From an uncultured bacterium (GTDB lineage Bacteria > Cyanobacteriota > Vampirovibrionia > Obscuribacterales > Obscuribacteraceae), in assembly GCA_903835185.1 (NCBI GenBank), contig CAILLX010000137.1:1-39843 (forward strand): a DNA stretch of 39,843 nt. Direction: 5' to 3'. The number at the start of each line of letters is the position of its first letter. Position 1 is the stretch's first letter. Shown one piece after another: positions 22,603 through 32,374 of this stretch. The notes beneath the pieces were generated by a model. It was not told the DNA's origin. It did no database searches and worked only from the letters and a program-made list of their open reading frames with translations. The position numbers were made by a program, and so were the translations under genes.

Positions 22603-25600
22603 TTACTTGAACCCATAACCGCCGCCGCCTGGTGTCTCAATGACAAATACGTCACCGGGCGCCATCTCTACTGTAGCTGTTCCAGGAAGCTCAACTATCG
22701 ACCCATCGGCACGTTCTACGGCATTGCGCCCGAGCGCTCCGTTGCCACCGCCGACGATGCCATAAGGTGGGATAATTCTGCGCCCGGAGAGAATTGCAGC
22801 TGTCATGGGCTTGCGGAAGCGGATGCGGCGAACAACGCCCTCGCCACCATGGTGTAGTCCGCTGCCGCCGCTGCCACTCCTTATGGAGAAACTTTCAACT
22901 ATGACTGGAAAACGCAGCTCCAGGACTTCCGGATCTGTAAGCCGTGAATTGGTCATGTGCGTATGTACAGCGCTGGCACCGTCAAAATCAGGACCGGCAC
23001 CGGCACCACCGCATATGGTTTCATAGTATTGATAACGCTCGTTGCCGAAAGTGAAGTTGTTCATTGTCCCTTGCGAAGCGGCAAGGATGTTGAGCGCGGC
23101 AAACATTGCATCCGTTACTACTTGTGACGTTTCGACATTTCCCGCCACTACAGCAGCTGGATAGAGAGGATTGAGAATGCACCGCTGCGGTATCAGTATT
23201 TTTAGTGGCTTGAGGCAGCCGTAATTGAGTGGCAGATCGTCTTCCACAAGTGTACGGAAGACATAGAGTACAGCAGCCCTGCAGATAGCTGCAGGCGCGT
23301 TAAAGTTGTCGGCGCTCTGGTGAGTTGTACCGGCAAAGTCAATCACGGCGCTCCGTGATCCATGATCAATCTTAATTGCTACTCTCACCTTGCTTCCGTT
23401 GTCCATCGGATAGCAGAAAGTTCCGTCGGTCAGACGATCAATGACGCGTCGCACTGCTGCTTCGGCGTTGTCCTGAACGTGTCCCATATAAGCCAGCACT
23501 GTGTTGAGTCCAAAATGATCGACCAGTTTATGTAGCTCCTGCGCGCCACGCTCGTTGGCTGCTACCTGTGCTTCCAGGTCGGCAATATTCTGGGCAGGGT
23601 TGCGGGCCGGATATTGCGAAGAAGTTAAGATCTGCCTGACTTCATCTTCAAGAAAGCGTCCTTGAGAGACGATGAGTATGTTGTCCAGGAGTACTCCTTC
23701 TTCCTCAACGCTGGTGCTGGCTGGAGGCATAGATCCTGGAGTTATGCCTCCTATATCGGCATGATGCCCGCGTGAAGCAACGTAGAAGATAACCTGGCGG
23801 GCCGGCTCATCAAATACAGGAGTAATAACTGTAATATCTGGCAGATGAGTACCGCCGTTAAACGGATCGTTGGAGGCATAGACATTTCCGGGACGGAAGT
23901 TTTGCCCGCGGGCGGCGATAAGACAGGCAACACTTTCGCTCATCGACCCTAGATGGACAGGTATGTGTGGCGCGTTGGCCACCAGCTGCCCTTTGTGATC
24001 GAAGATAGCGCAGGAGAAATCAAGTCGCTCTTTGATATTGACAGAGGAGCTGGTATTTTGCAGTGCATAACCCATCTGCTCTGCAATCGACATAAAGAAG
24101 TTGTTGAAAATCTCCAGCTTGACCGGGTCGACCGCTTGCCAGCGCTCATGAGAGCCGAGCATGCTGTAGCTTGGAGCATACTTATTTGTAGCCAGCCGCC
24201 TTAGGACAAGATGATGTCCGTTGGTCAATACCGCCTGCCAACCGGGTTCGACAATGTTTGTGCCTGTGTCCTCGACTATAATAGCCGGACCGTTAATCAG
24301 ATCACCTGGTTGCAACTCGTTGCGAGCAAACACAGGGGTGTCATGCCAGCGATTAAAGGAGAACATCTTTATTCTTGCTGCCGGAGTAGCATTTCTTTGT
24401 GTTGTCTTGAAATGCAGCTCTGCTGGCGGTTCTACAGTGGCTCCAATGATTTCAACTGAGATACAGTCAACTATAAGATCCTTGTTGCTGGCTGTGAACC
24501 CAAACCGATTGCGGTATGTGTTCTCGAACTCTGATTTCATGTCAGCAAGAGAATCAAAAGCCACCGGCAGTGATGAGTCAGTGCCCTCATAACGGATGTG
24601 CACCTTGCGCACCACGGTACGTTTTTGGTCGGGTAGCGTTTGAGCTGAGAGCTCGGCGTCACATTGCCTTTCCAGCTTGACGAAAGTGTCAACGAGTGCA
24701 GGCAGCAGCGATTGAATCAGTGTGCTTTCGACAGCTTGCTCGCGCATTACGCACTGATCGGCAAGTCCCATTCCGTATGCAGAGAGTACGCCTGCATAAG
24801 AGTGAATGAAAATGTGCGACATGTGAAGTGCTTCGGCAATCAGGCAAGCATGTTGGCCGCCCGCGCCGCCAAAGCAACATAAGGTATAGTCTGAGATATC
24901 ATAGCCTTTCTGGATAGAGATTTTCTTGATGGCATTGGCCATGCGTTCCACAGCTATTGCTAGAAATCCCTCAGCTACCTGCTCCGGTTGTCTGTCATTG
25001 CGAGTGGTTTTTTTGATCTCTTCAGCTAACTCAGCAAACTTGTTATGTACAGTTTCAGAGTCGATAGGCTGCTTGCCGTCCGCTCCAAATACATGCGGGA
25101 AGAATTCAGGACGGATCTTGCCGACCATGACGTTGCAGTCAGTGACAGTAATAGGTCCACCGCGGCGATAGCAAGCCGGTCCGGGATAGGCACCAGCTGA
25201 GGCTGGTCCGACCCGATAGCGCTCGCCGTCGCAGTAGCATATTGAGCCGCCGCCTGCAGCTACTGTATGAATCGCCATCATCGGTGCGCGCATTCTTACG
25301 CCGCCTATTTCAGCATCGTAAATTCGCTCCAGTTCGCCGGCATAATGTGAGACATCTGTCGATGTACCTCCCATGTCAAAAGTAATGATCTTGTCAAAGC
25401 CAGCTAATTTTGCTGTTTTTACAGCCCCGACTATTCCACCGGCCGGACCGGAGAGGATGCTGTTTCTGCCAGCAAAGCTGCTGGCTTCTGCCAGCCCTCC
25501 GTTTGATTGCATGAACATCAACCGGGTATCAGGTAGCTGTGCAGATACCTGGCTGATATAGCGGCTTATCACAGGGGTGAGGTAAGCGTCCACCACAGTA

Positions 25601-26214
25601 GTGTGTCCCCTGCTGACGAACTTGATTAGGGAGCAGGTTTCATGCGAAGTTGATACCTGGGTAAATCCGATTGAACGCGCCAGTTCTGCTACCGCCTGCT
25701 CATTCTCCGGGTGAGAATATGCGTGCATAAAGACAATTGCAAGCGAGCGGGCACCGCTGTCAAATGCTTGCTTGAGAACAAGCGTTGCCTGGGCAATATT
25801 GAGTGGGCAGATAACCTCTCCGTCGGCTGCGATGCGCTCTTCAATTTCTACTACATGGTTGTAAAGCAGGTCCGGCAGGACAATGCGGCGAGCAAAAATA
25901 TCAGGCCTGTTTTGATAACCGATGCGCAGAGCATCGTGAAAGCCTTTAGTGACAGCCAGTACAGTCTTGCTTCCAGTGCGCTCCAGAAGCGCATTTGTGG
26001 CTACTGTTGTTCCCATTTTGACAACAGAGATGAGCGCGGTGGGGATTGGTTGTCCGGCGGGCAGGGCGAGAATATTGCGAATCCCCTGAACAGCTGCATC
26101 GCCGTATAGCTCTGGGTTTTCAGAGAGCAACTTGTGGATTTTCGTCGTGCCGTCGGCAGCTCTGGCTACTACATCGGTAAATGTGCCGCCACGATCAATC
26201 CAGAACTGCCACAT
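22603..26214 (-). CDS. 5-oxoprolinase (ATP-hydrolysing), fused HyuA-HyuB
   Basis: A 1203 aa fusion of the HyuA-type and HyuB-type halves of the hydantoinase/5-oxoprolinase family. The product likely cleaves 5-oxo-L-proline to glutamate with ATP (EC 3.5.2.9). The HyuA half (about 1-690) opens with [15 protein letters not shown] and carries [13 protein letters not shown], a [19 protein letters not shown] segment, [11 protein letters not shown] and [12 protein letters not shown]. The HyuB half (about 700-1203) shows [48 protein letters not shown], and a Gly-rich end. Length equals that of eukaryotic and bacterial single-chain 5-oxoprolinases. The ATG follows GGTGA closely. Related acetophenone carboxylase or N-methylhydantoinase activities cannot be excluded. 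It points away from pckG's end and is probably transcribed alone. Confidence 0.9.
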   Translation of the reverse strand: MWQFWIDRGGTFTDVVARAADGTTKIHKLLSENPELYGDAAVQGIRNILALPAGQPIPTALISVVKMGTTVATNALLERTGSKTVLAVTKGFHDALRIGYQNRPDIFARRIVLPDLLYNHVVEIEERIAADGEVICPLNIAQATLVLKQAFDSGARSLAIVFMHAYSHPENEQAVAELARSIGFTQVSTSHETCSLIKFVSRGHTTVVDAYLTPVISRYISQVSAQLPDTRLMFMQSNGGLAEASSFAGRNSILSGPAGGIVGAVKTAKLAGFDKIITFDMGGTSTDVSHYAGELERIYDAEIGGVRMRAPMMAIHTVAAGGGSICYCDGERYRVGPASAGAYPGPACYRRGGPITVTDCNVMVGKIRPEFFPHVFGADGKQPIDSETVHNKFAELAEEIKKTTRNDRQPEQVAEGFLAIAVERMANAIKKISIQKGYDISDYTLCCFGGAGGQHACLIAEALHMSHIFIHSYAGVLSAYGMGLADQCVMREQAVESTLIQSLLPALVDTFVKLERQCDAELSAQTLPDQKRTVVRKVHIRYEGTDSSLPVAFDSLADMKSEFENTYRNRFGFTASNKDLIVDCISVEIIGATVEPPAELHFKTTQRNATPAARIKMFSFNRWHDTPVFARNELQPGDLINGPAIIVEDTGTNIVEPGWQAVLTNGHHLVLRRLATNKYAPSYSMLGSHERWQAVDPVKLEIFNNFFMSIAEQMGYALQNTSSSVNIKERLDFSCAIFDHKGQLVANAPHIPVHLGSMSESVACLIAARGQNFRPGNVYASNDPFNGGTHLPDITVITPVFDEPARQVIFYVASRGHHADIGGITPGSMPPASTSVEEEGVLLDNILIVSQGRFLEDEVRQILTSSQYPARNPAQNIADLEAQVAANERGAQELHKLVDHFGLNTVLAYMGHVQDNAEAAVRRVIDRLTDGTFCYPMDNGSKVRVAIKIDHGSRSAVIDFAGTTHQSADNFNAPAAICRAAVLYVFRTLVEDDLPLNYGCLKPLKILIPQRCILNPLYPAAVVAGNVETSQVVTDAMFAALNILAASQGTMNNFTFGNERYQYYETICGGAGAGPDFDGASAVHTHMTNSRLTDPEVLELRFPVIVESFSIRSGSGGSGLHHGGEGVVRRIRFRKPMTAAILSGRRIIPPYGIVGGGNGALGRNAVERADGSIVELPGTATVEMAPGDVFVIETPGGGGYGFK

Positions 26215-26599
26215 ATTTCACCAGCCAAATTGTCTAACTTATAACGATTATAAAAGAAGAATACTGGATACAAGCAGGTTTAGATTGATAGCCAGAAAGC
26301 AGTTCGGGTTGTCGAGAGGCGGCTCCAAGGGTAAACATTCTTAATCAGGGCGAGGCTTGGCAGAGATAATCTATGCTGCCGGTTTCAGGAACCGTACCTG
26401 ATGTTAAACTTGCCAGAACGTAGTCAGTTCGGTTGTCAGATTCCAAAGAACAACATGGCTTCTGGAGCGCTGATGCGTCGAGCCGCCGGCGGCGGTTTGC
26501 AAGTAGCACGGCAGATCTTGGTAGTTGCTGGTTATTTTGGCAGCCAACTGTCAGTCAATGCAAGTGAGCGCGGTGTTAGGCAGAGGAAAGCTGAGCAGA
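26215..26599. promoter_or_regulatory. Divergent intergenic region with a -10 candidate
   Basis: The region separates the leftward oxoprolinase from a rightward secreted orphan. A minus-strand TATAAT (26253-26248) lies 34 bases before the oxoprolinase ATG, within an AT-rich patch (TTATAACGATTATAA). No good -35 is evident. The short frames across 26400-26600 lack support. Confidence 0.35.
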
Positions 26600-27181
26600 A
26601 TGAAAGTAAGGACAGCGCTAGGATTGGTGGTAGTTGTGCAGATTGTGCTGGCCTCGGCTCCAGCTAGGGCAGGCGATACACTCTGGATGGATTACAACGA
26701 CTCCGATTCAGTAGCTACCCAGACTACACAAAAGAAAACAGCTGTTGCGTCAGAGGAGCGACCGACTTATGGGCTCCTGAGCAGACTGCGTCACCTTAGA
26801 GCTGATAAAGCTGTCCGAGAAAGTGATAGCAGCAAGGAAGCTTGCAATCAGCAGGTTCAACCTCATGGCGAGTTGACTGCAGGGACCAAGGCTGCTGCCG
26901 GTGCTGTCTATGGAGTCACGCTTGGGGTCCCGATTAGAACAGGCAAGTACATAGCTTCTGAAAGCCATCGCATGACACAGACATTGCTGGATGACTTTGG
27001 CGGTGCCGGTTTTTGGAATATGGCAATGGCACGAGCTTACGCCATTCCTTATGGTGTGGCCAGTGGAACTGTACTCGGACTGATAAGAGGAGTGCAACGC
27101 GGAAGCCAGTACGGCTCAGAAGAGCCGTTTTCCAAGAAATCAATCGGTCTGGGCGAGCGCTGTGTAGTGGAAGAACATTAA
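26600..27181 (+). CDS. Secreted protein of unknown function
   Basis: A 193 aa protein I do not recognise. The chosen ATG at 26600 gives a clean signal peptide (MKVRTALGLVVVVQIVLASAPARA, cleaved before GDTLW). The frame is open 25 codons further upstream, but that would bury the signal. Residues 26-85 are polar. The C-terminal part is Gly/Ala-rich with three short hydrophobic stretches (AGAVYGVTLGVP, FWNMAMARAYAIPYGVASGTVLGLI), which could be membrane hairpins or amphipathic helices. A purine-rich GAGGAAAG lies about 15 bases upstream. Its stop shares TTAA with the stop of the convergent gene. A periplasmic or outer-envelope place is likely. Confidence 0.6.
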   Translation: MKVRTALGLVVVVQIVLASAPARAGDTLWMDYNDSDSVATQTTQKKTAVASEERPTYGLLSRLRHLRADKAVRESDSSKEACNQQVQPHGELTAGTKAAAGAVYGVTLGVPIRTGKYIASESHRMTQTLLDDFGGAGFWNMAMARAYAIPYGVASGTVLGLIRGVQRGSQYGSEEPFSKKSIGLGERCVVEEH

Positions 27182-28284
27182 ACTTGCACATACTGAGGCG
27201 GACTGGGCAGTTTGTGCCCTAGTGTCTCGGCGGCGTGCAGAGCCCAGTAAGGATCGCGAAGCATTTCACGTGCCAGCAGAACTAGATCAGCCTGACCGTT
27301 CTTGATAATTTCGTCAGCTTGTGGCGCTGACTTGATCATCCCGACTGCCGCAGTCATTACGGCAGCTTCACGGCGGATAGCATCTGAGAATGGAACTTGA
27401 TAACCGGGAGATACCTCCACTTTGGCATCAGGAACCAGTCCGCCTGAAGAGCAATCAATTAAGTCGACACCGGCGCGAGCAAGTCTCTTGCCCAGCTGGA
27501 TTGACTGCTCAAGGTCCCAGCCTCCTTCTGCCCAGTCAGTAGCTGAGATGCGCACCAGAAGAGGCATGTCGTCAGGCATCTCCTTGCGCACAGTGCTCAC
27601 TATCTGCAGCAGCAGCCGCATGCGATTGTCCAGAGAACCCCCATACTTGTCTGTACGGGTGTTGGAGAGAGGCGAGAGAAATGAATGAAGGAGGTAACCG
27701 TGAGCTGAATGAAGCTCAATCAGCTTGAAGTCAGCGCTGACTGCTCGTTTTGTAGCTACCCTGAACAACTCGACAATGTTCAAGATGTCATCGTCTGTAG
27801 CAGCAGCCGGTACCTGATACCCCTTGTCAAAAGCTAGAGCAGATGGCCCGATCGGCTGCCAGCGACCTTCTTGCCGTCCAAGCGGCTTGCCTCCCTCCCA
27901 GGGGCGGGCTGTGCAAGCTTTGCGACCAGCATGAGCCAGTTGAATTGCTGGTGCTGCCCCTTGATCGGCAATAAAACCTGCCAGCGCTTTGAGAGGATCG
28001 ATATGCTTGTCGTCCCAGATTCCCAGGTCATAAGTGGTTATCCTGCCTCGCGGCTCCACTGCTGTGGCCTCCACCATGACCAGACCTGCACCGCCAACAG
28101 CCCTGCTGCCCAGATGTACTAGATGCCAGTCTGAAACAGCTCCATAAACAGATGAATATTGGCACATCGGTGAGACAGCAATCCGGTTTCTTAATTTGAC
28201 TCCACGAATTTGCAGCTCTGAGAAGAGGTGAGCGTTGACATCTTCGCCAGGCTGTTTTTTTGATTCTTCAAGTTTACTTGTCAC
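27178..28284 (-). CDS. NADH:flavin oxidoreductase, YqjM-type old yellow enzyme
   Basis: A 368 aa FMN-dependent ene-reductase of the YqjM (thermophilic-like) class of old yellow enzymes, reducing activated C=C bonds with NAD(P)H. Landmarks are LRNRIAVSPMCQYSS with the class-typical Cys, a VEATAVEPRGRI segment, QLAHAGRKA, the substrate-binding pair His-x-x-His in ELHSAHGYLLHSFLSP, the following NTRTDKYGGSLDNR, and a late DLVLLAREMLRDPYWA phosphate-binding end. The start is GTG at 28284, supported by AAGGAGAG five bases upstream. The physiological substrate is unknown. It is convergent with the secreted orphan and overlaps its stop by four bases. Confidence 0.93.
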   Translation of the reverse strand: MTSKLEESKKQPGEDVNAHLFSELQIRGVKLRNRIAVSPMCQYSSVYGAVSDWHLVHLGSRAVGGAGLVMVEATAVEPRGRITTYDLGIWDDKHIDPLKALAGFIADQGAAPAIQLAHAGRKACTARPWEGGKPLGRQEGRWQPIGPSALAFDKGYQVPAAATDDDILNIVELFRVATKRAVSADFKLIELHSAHGYLLHSFLSPLSNTRTDKYGGSLDNRMRLLLQIVSTVRKEMPDDMPLLVRISATDWAEGGWDLEQSIQLGKRLARAGVDLIDCSSGGLVPDAKVEVSPGYQVPFSDAIRREAAVMTAAVGMIKSAPQADEIIKNGQADLVLLAREMLRDPYWALHAAETLGHKLPSPPQYVQV

Positions 28285-28577
28285 AGTGTCTCTCCTTGTG
28301 CTGAATCAAGTGTACCTGGTTAGTGTGCTTGGTCGCCAATGTTGAAGAGGCGTCTGCTGGAAGTCACCGGGCAGGACTCTAGCTGTTACAGACAGTTCAC
28401 GTTGTGCGAACTGCTCGCATCCTGCAACCATTTCGATCTGACAGGTAACGCTCTTGTTGGCGCAGATGCAGTGAATTGTGCCAAAGAGAGGCTGCGTAAG
28501 CTAACAGACATTTTTAGTTGGACATGTGCGCCATCACTGTTTTATGCTTATACTGGAGACGTAAAGAGGTATAAGTC

Positions 28578-28799
28578 ATGCACAGTCCGCTGCGAGCCGA
28601 AAGAATTTGCCTCGATGGAGTGCTCACACTTATAGATCATCTCAGCTATGACGAGCAGCAGCAGCTGGCAGCTGCTTTAAGCAAGTTGCAAGAGCTTGCT
28701 GGAGCTGCTGATGGCAACTTTGAGCAGGTGGAATTGGAGCCAGGAGTGTCAGCCCGGGAAGTATTTGCTTATCTAAAGGGCAGGAATGGCAAGAAGTGA
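28578..28799 (+). CDS. Small protein of unknown function
   Basis: A 73 aa, mostly helical and acidic protein (LTLIDHLSYDEQQQLAAALSKL, then FEQVELEPGVSAREVFAYLK). AGAGGT lies about nine bases before the ATG. No family is recognised. It is on the same strand as the orphan starting at 28872, with a 72-base gap, so the two may be co-transcribed. A longer overlapping frame from 28339 lacks support. Confidence 0.5.
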   Translation: MHSPLRAERICLDGVLTLIDHLSYDEQQQLAAALSKLQELAGAADGNFEQVELEPGVSAREVFAYLKGRNGKK

Positions 28800-28871
28800 T
28801 CCGAACCTGACCCAGTTTGAGTTAAGATCAGCAATAAACAGGTGCCTGCTAGCGAGCAAGGAGGGGAGAGC

Positions 28872-29969
28872 ATGACCGGTGGGAGCGGCCCTTATGAGCC
28901 CGATGAAAAGAAGCGGGGTCTGCATGGGGAGCGCCCGGCTGAGAATAAATCGATCTCTTTGCAGCCTGGTCGTCAGTTTGCCACAGGGCGATTGTTGGCT
29001 AATCTCAGCCAACAGGGTGGAGCGCCAGGCAGAGTTTCAGGTGAACAGGCTATCGGTGCAGTGAAAGCAAAGATGGTCGGCTGGGTGGACCACCTCTTCG
29101 ACTGTCTTGCCAAATCTGAATATGAATGGAACCGGACAATCGAACGTCCAGACATGAAAGTGATGCTGGAACGTCCGGAGTCGGCAAGTTCAGTTGGCGG
29201 ACAGCTGGTGCTCAAAGGGCGTTTGAGCACGCACGGCTGGAGCATGTTCTTCCGTGCTACTTCAGAAGCGTTTGACAGTTACGTAATGCCGTCTGACCGC
29301 GCTATCAGTTTTACAGTAAATCCTGGACAGTTCAGCCGCTTGTTACATATTACTGTTTCCGGGCCAGTCGAGCCTTTCTGCTGGTCAATCGGCAACAGGG
29401 CTGTTGCTTGGGAGGAGATACCGGAGCTGGCCAACTGGCTATTGACAACCCTGGTCAATATCTCTTCAGGGAAATCAGCAGCAGATGAAGTTTTCACTTT
29501 CTCGCCAGAGCAGCAAGCAGGTGTGAAACCGTTTTCAGTGCATACAGCGCTTACTCCGGGTGTACCAGCAAGGCAGCATGCTGCTATTCTCGGTGCAGGC
29601 AAGACTCCTGAGTTAGCAGCTAAACCGGTTCCTGGGGCTGGCGGTCATCACCCACATGTTATCCTGCCTGTACCTGCTGCTGCGGTAGCTCCAGCCAGGT
29701 CGCTGCAGGTGCCTCAAGAGCGCAGTGTTGATATTTGTGGAGCTGATGTATCTCCACCACCAGTTAACGGTCTGGAGCAAGGCTTCAACTGCATAATTAC
29801 TGAAGTCGACAATGAGCTGCGTATTTTGTCTGAGGCAGGAGCAAAAGCTTTTTCCGGACAAAACACCCAAAGTGTTGAAAAGATTCTGCGTCGTACTGCA
29901 GCATTGCAGTCGTTGCGAACTGAGATGATATCGACCTTCCAGCTCTGGAAGGCTAAATATAGCGAATGA
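28872..29969 (+). CDS. Orphan protein with a disordered middle and a helical C-terminus
   Basis: A 365 aa protein that I do not recognise. The ATG at 28872 is fixed by a strong AAGGAGGGGAGAGC just upstream; an earlier GTG at 28842 is not needed. Residues 1-40 are polar. Residues about 60-205 look like a globular alpha/beta part (VKAKMVGWVDHLFDCLAKSEYEWNR, then GGQLVLKGRLSTHGWSMFFRATSEAFDSYVMP). Residues about 210-295 are Pro/Ala/Gly-rich and probably unstructured. The last 60 residues (from CIITEVDNELRILSE) are predicted helical. No signal peptide or membrane helix is seen, so it is probably cytoplasmic. Good composition and ribosome site support a real gene. Confidence 0.7.
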   Translation: MTGGSGPYEPDEKKRGLHGERPAENKSISLQPGRQFATGRLLANLSQQGGAPGRVSGEQAIGAVKAKMVGWVDHLFDCLAKSEYEWNRTIERPDMKVMLERPESASSVGGQLVLKGRLSTHGWSMFFRATSEAFDSYVMPSDRAISFTVNPGQFSRLLHITVSGPVEPFCWSIGNRAVAWEEIPELANWLLTTLVNISSGKSAADEVFTFSPEQQAGVKPFSVHTALTPGVPARQHAAILGAGKTPELAAKPVPGAGGHHPHVILPVPAAAVAPARSLQVPQERSVDICGADVSPPPVNGLEQGFNCIITEVDNELRILSEAGAKAFSGQNTQSVEKILRRTAALQSLRTEMISTFQLWKAKYSE

Positions 29970-30336
29970 TGGCTGTCTCGGTAGTGCTCTTAACTATGGC
30001 AAAGTAGAGCCTGGATGATCGTTGTCAAAGGCAGACTGCACTAAATACGGTGCGCTATCGCCAGCATCTTGCTGCGCTAGCTCAGTGCGTTCCTTGGCAC
30101 GTCAGTGAGTGCAATAACATGTTGCTCAGTGCCAAGCGGCAGGGTAGCCGCATATATAGCTGGATATGCTCAACTTTATGTGTAGATTGCTTGATTAGGT
30201 CAGCTGAGCCGCGCCTGGCGCTATTTCTGATAAATTGACAGATCATCATATTGCTATATGCCTGGCTCCAGTCCAAGTAAAATTACATGCAGGCATGTAA
30301 ATGCTTGATTAACCACCAAATGCGAGGAAGAGTCGA
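29970..30336. promoter_or_regulatory. Intergenic region with an inverted repeat before transketolase
   Basis: No gene is supported in this gap. TTACATG (30283-30289) and CATGTAA (30294-30300) form a perfect 7-base inverted repeat with a 4-base centre, 37 bases before the transketolase ATG. It could be an operator or a small RNA hairpin. Confidence 0.4.
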
Positions 30337-32187
30337 ATGTCCGAAGCTCAAGTTTTAACGGGGCAAACTCTGCACCAGTTGGCAGCTCAGTTGCGTGTGG
30401 ATAGTATTCGCTGCACAACTGCGGCCGGGTCAGGGCATCCGACATCATCTATGTCAGCTGCCGACTTGATGGCAGTGTTATTCTTTAAATATTTTCGCTA
30501 CGATTTTGACAACCCTAAACATCCTAATAACGACAGGCTGATCTTCTCCAAAGGGCATGCCTGCCCATTGCTTTATTCACTTTACAAGGCTGCTGGCTCA
30601 GTGACAGATGATGAGTTTATGTCGCTGCGAAAATTTGGTAGCAGGCTGGAAGGGCACCCTGTACCGGTTGTCTTGCCCTGGGTCGATGTTGCTACCGGCT
30701 CGCTTGGGCAGGGGCTTCCTTTTGCTGTCGGCATGGCAATAAATGCAAAGCATTTAGATAAGCTTCCTTACCATACATGGGTCTTGTCAGGTGACAGCGA
30801 AATGGCTGAAGGGTCCGTCTGGGAAGCAATAGGTACTGCCTGGCACTATCAGCTGGACAATTTAACACTGATTGTTGATATGAACAGGTTGGGACAGCGG
30901 GGAGAAACAATGCTCGGCTGGAACTCTCAAGTTTATGCAGAGCGAGTGCGCTCCTTTGGTTGGCATGTCATTGAGATTGACGGTCACAACGTTGACGAGA
31001 TAGAGGCGGCTTACACCGAGGCTCTCGCTTATAAAGGGGCACCGACGGCAATAATTGCCAGGACAGAAAAAGGACGAGGGGTCTCTTTTATTTCCAATAA
31101 GGATGGCTGGCACGGTAAAGCGCTCAGTGCACAGGAGGCTGAGCGCGCGATTACTGAACTGGGTGGGATCACCAGCATTGTGGTGCCGGTTCGCAAGCCG
31201 GACGATATTGCCGCGGCAAAAGCTGGCGGGACTGGCAAATTTGAATGCCCGCAGTATGACAAGCCTGCTGCCACCAGGGAAGCATATGGTGATGCTCTGA
31301 AAGCATTAGGTGCTGCTCGTGGCGATGTGGTGGCTCTGGACGGTGAAGTCAGTAACTCGACTTATGCAGATCGATTTGCTCTTGCTTATCCTCACCGTTT
31401 CTTCGAAATGTACATTGCTGAGCAGTTGATGGTAGGCGTAGCAGTTGGTATTGCCAGCCGTGGCAAAGTTGTATTTGCCTCTACGTTTGCTGCTTTCCTG
31501 ACACGTGCTTATGACTTTATTCGTATGGCGGCCATTTCTCGCTCTAGTGTCAACCTGTGCGGGTCACATGCTGGTGTCTCCATAGGTGCAGACGGACCTT
31601 CACAGATGGCTTTAGAAGATCTTGCCATGATGCGTGCTGTCTATGGCTCGACTGTTGTCTATCCGTCTGATGCAGTTTCAGCTGCCAAGCTGGTCGAAGA
31701 GGTAGCAGGGTTGCCCGGTATCACATATATGCGTACGACCAGGGAGAAGACGGCGATTATCTACAAGAGCGATGAGAGATTCCCAATAGGTGGTAGCAAA
31801 GTGCTCCGTCAGTCTACTGCTGACAAGGCGACTGTTATAGCAGCCGGCATCACTCTTCATGAAGCTCTCAAAGCTTACGAACTGTTGAAGTCTTTGGGGA
31901 TTGCTGTGCGAGTAGTTGACCTCTATTCAATTAAGCCGATCGACAAGCCAATGTTGGCCAGGGCTGCCAGAGAGACAGGTGCTCTTGTTGTTGTGGAAGA
32001 TCATTGGTGCGAAGGTGGGATGGGGGATGCGGTACTGGCTGCTTTCAGCGGCAACGGCATGACTTTGCCTAAAGTGATTCACATGGCTGTACGATCCATG
32101 CCAGGATCAGGGTCTCCTGATGAGCTTGTCGATGCGGCAGGGATAAGCGCCCGGCATATAGTCGAGACTGTCAAGTCGTTGATTTAG
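30337..32187 (+). CDS. tkt: Transketolase, animal-type short form
   Basis: A 616 aa thiamine diphosphate enzyme moving two-carbon units in the pentose phosphate and Calvin-type pathways. Length and motifs match the vertebrate-type class (about 620 aa) rather than the 660-680 aa E. coli form. They include GSGHPTSSMSAADLMAVLFF, SKGHACPLLY, GSLGQGLPFAVGMA, EGSVWEA and LDNLTLIVDMNRLGQ. The catalytic Glu lies in MYIAEQLMVGVAVG (about residue 361). The Mg-ThDP motif reads GDS (152-154) instead of the GDG of human transketolase. Both N- and C-terminal halves are present in one chain. GAGGAAG lies before the ATG, and a clear terminator follows 22 bases after the stop, so the gene is probably monocistronic. 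1-Deoxyxylulose-5-phosphate synthase is unlikely given these motifs. Confidence 0.94.
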   Translation: MSEAQVLTGQTLHQLAAQLRVDSIRCTTAAGSGHPTSSMSAADLMAVLFFKYFRYDFDNPKHPNNDRLIFSKGHACPLLYSLYKAAGSVTDDEFMSLRKFGSRLEGHPVPVVLPWVDVATGSLGQGLPFAVGMAINAKHLDKLPYHTWVLSGDSEMAEGSVWEAIGTAWHYQLDNLTLIVDMNRLGQRGETMLGWNSQVYAERVRSFGWHVIEIDGHNVDEIEAAYTEALAYKGAPTAIIARTEKGRGVSFISNKDGWHGKALSAQEAERAITELGGITSIVVPVRKPDDIAAAKAGGTGKFECPQYDKPAATREAYGDALKALGAARGDVVALDGEVSNSTYADRFALAYPHRFFEMYIAEQLMVGVAVGIASRGKVVFASTFAAFLTRAYDFIRMAAISRSSVNLCGSHAGVSIGADGPSQMALEDLAMMRAVYGSTVVYPSDAVSAAKLVEEVAGLPGITYMRTTREKTAIIYKSDERFPIGGSKVLRQSTADKATVIAAGITLHEALKAYELLKSLGIAVRVVDLYSIKPIDKPMLARAARETGALVVVEDHWCEGGMGDAVLAAFSGNGMTLPKVIHMAVRSMPGSGSPDELVDAAGISARHIVETVKSLI

Positions 32188-32209
32188 ACAGATAAGGATT
32201 AAGAGAAGG

Positions 32210-32243
32210 AGAGCACCAAGTCAATGCTTGGTGCTCTTGTTTG
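32210..32243 (+). terminator. Rho-independent terminator of transketolase
   Basis: AGAGCACCAAG (32210-32220) and CTTGGTGCTCT (32227-32237) form a perfect 11-base stem with a 6-base loop, followed by TGTTTG. It begins 23 bases after the tkt stop. It also excludes the upstream part of the next open frame (from 32228) as coding. Confidence 0.85.
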
Positions 32244-32374
32244 ATTGTCCTGTCTGGTGGCTGCCTGCTGCCGGTGCCAAGAGTCGCTTGTCTGGTAATC
32301 CACCTGTTTGTTGTTTGCATTACTGTGACACACCTTGTACTCTAAGCGATGTGCCAGGTATTGAGGAACCCGCT

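Noticed and set aside
28339-28635. 98-codon plus-strand frame upstream of the small protein
   Set aside because: It overlaps the better-placed frame at 28578 in another phase and lacks a ribosome site and any recognisable motif.
32228-32374. 49-residue N-terminal extension of the DUF547 protein
   Set aside because: It begins inside the transketolase terminator; the ATG at 32375 starts a clean signal peptide.
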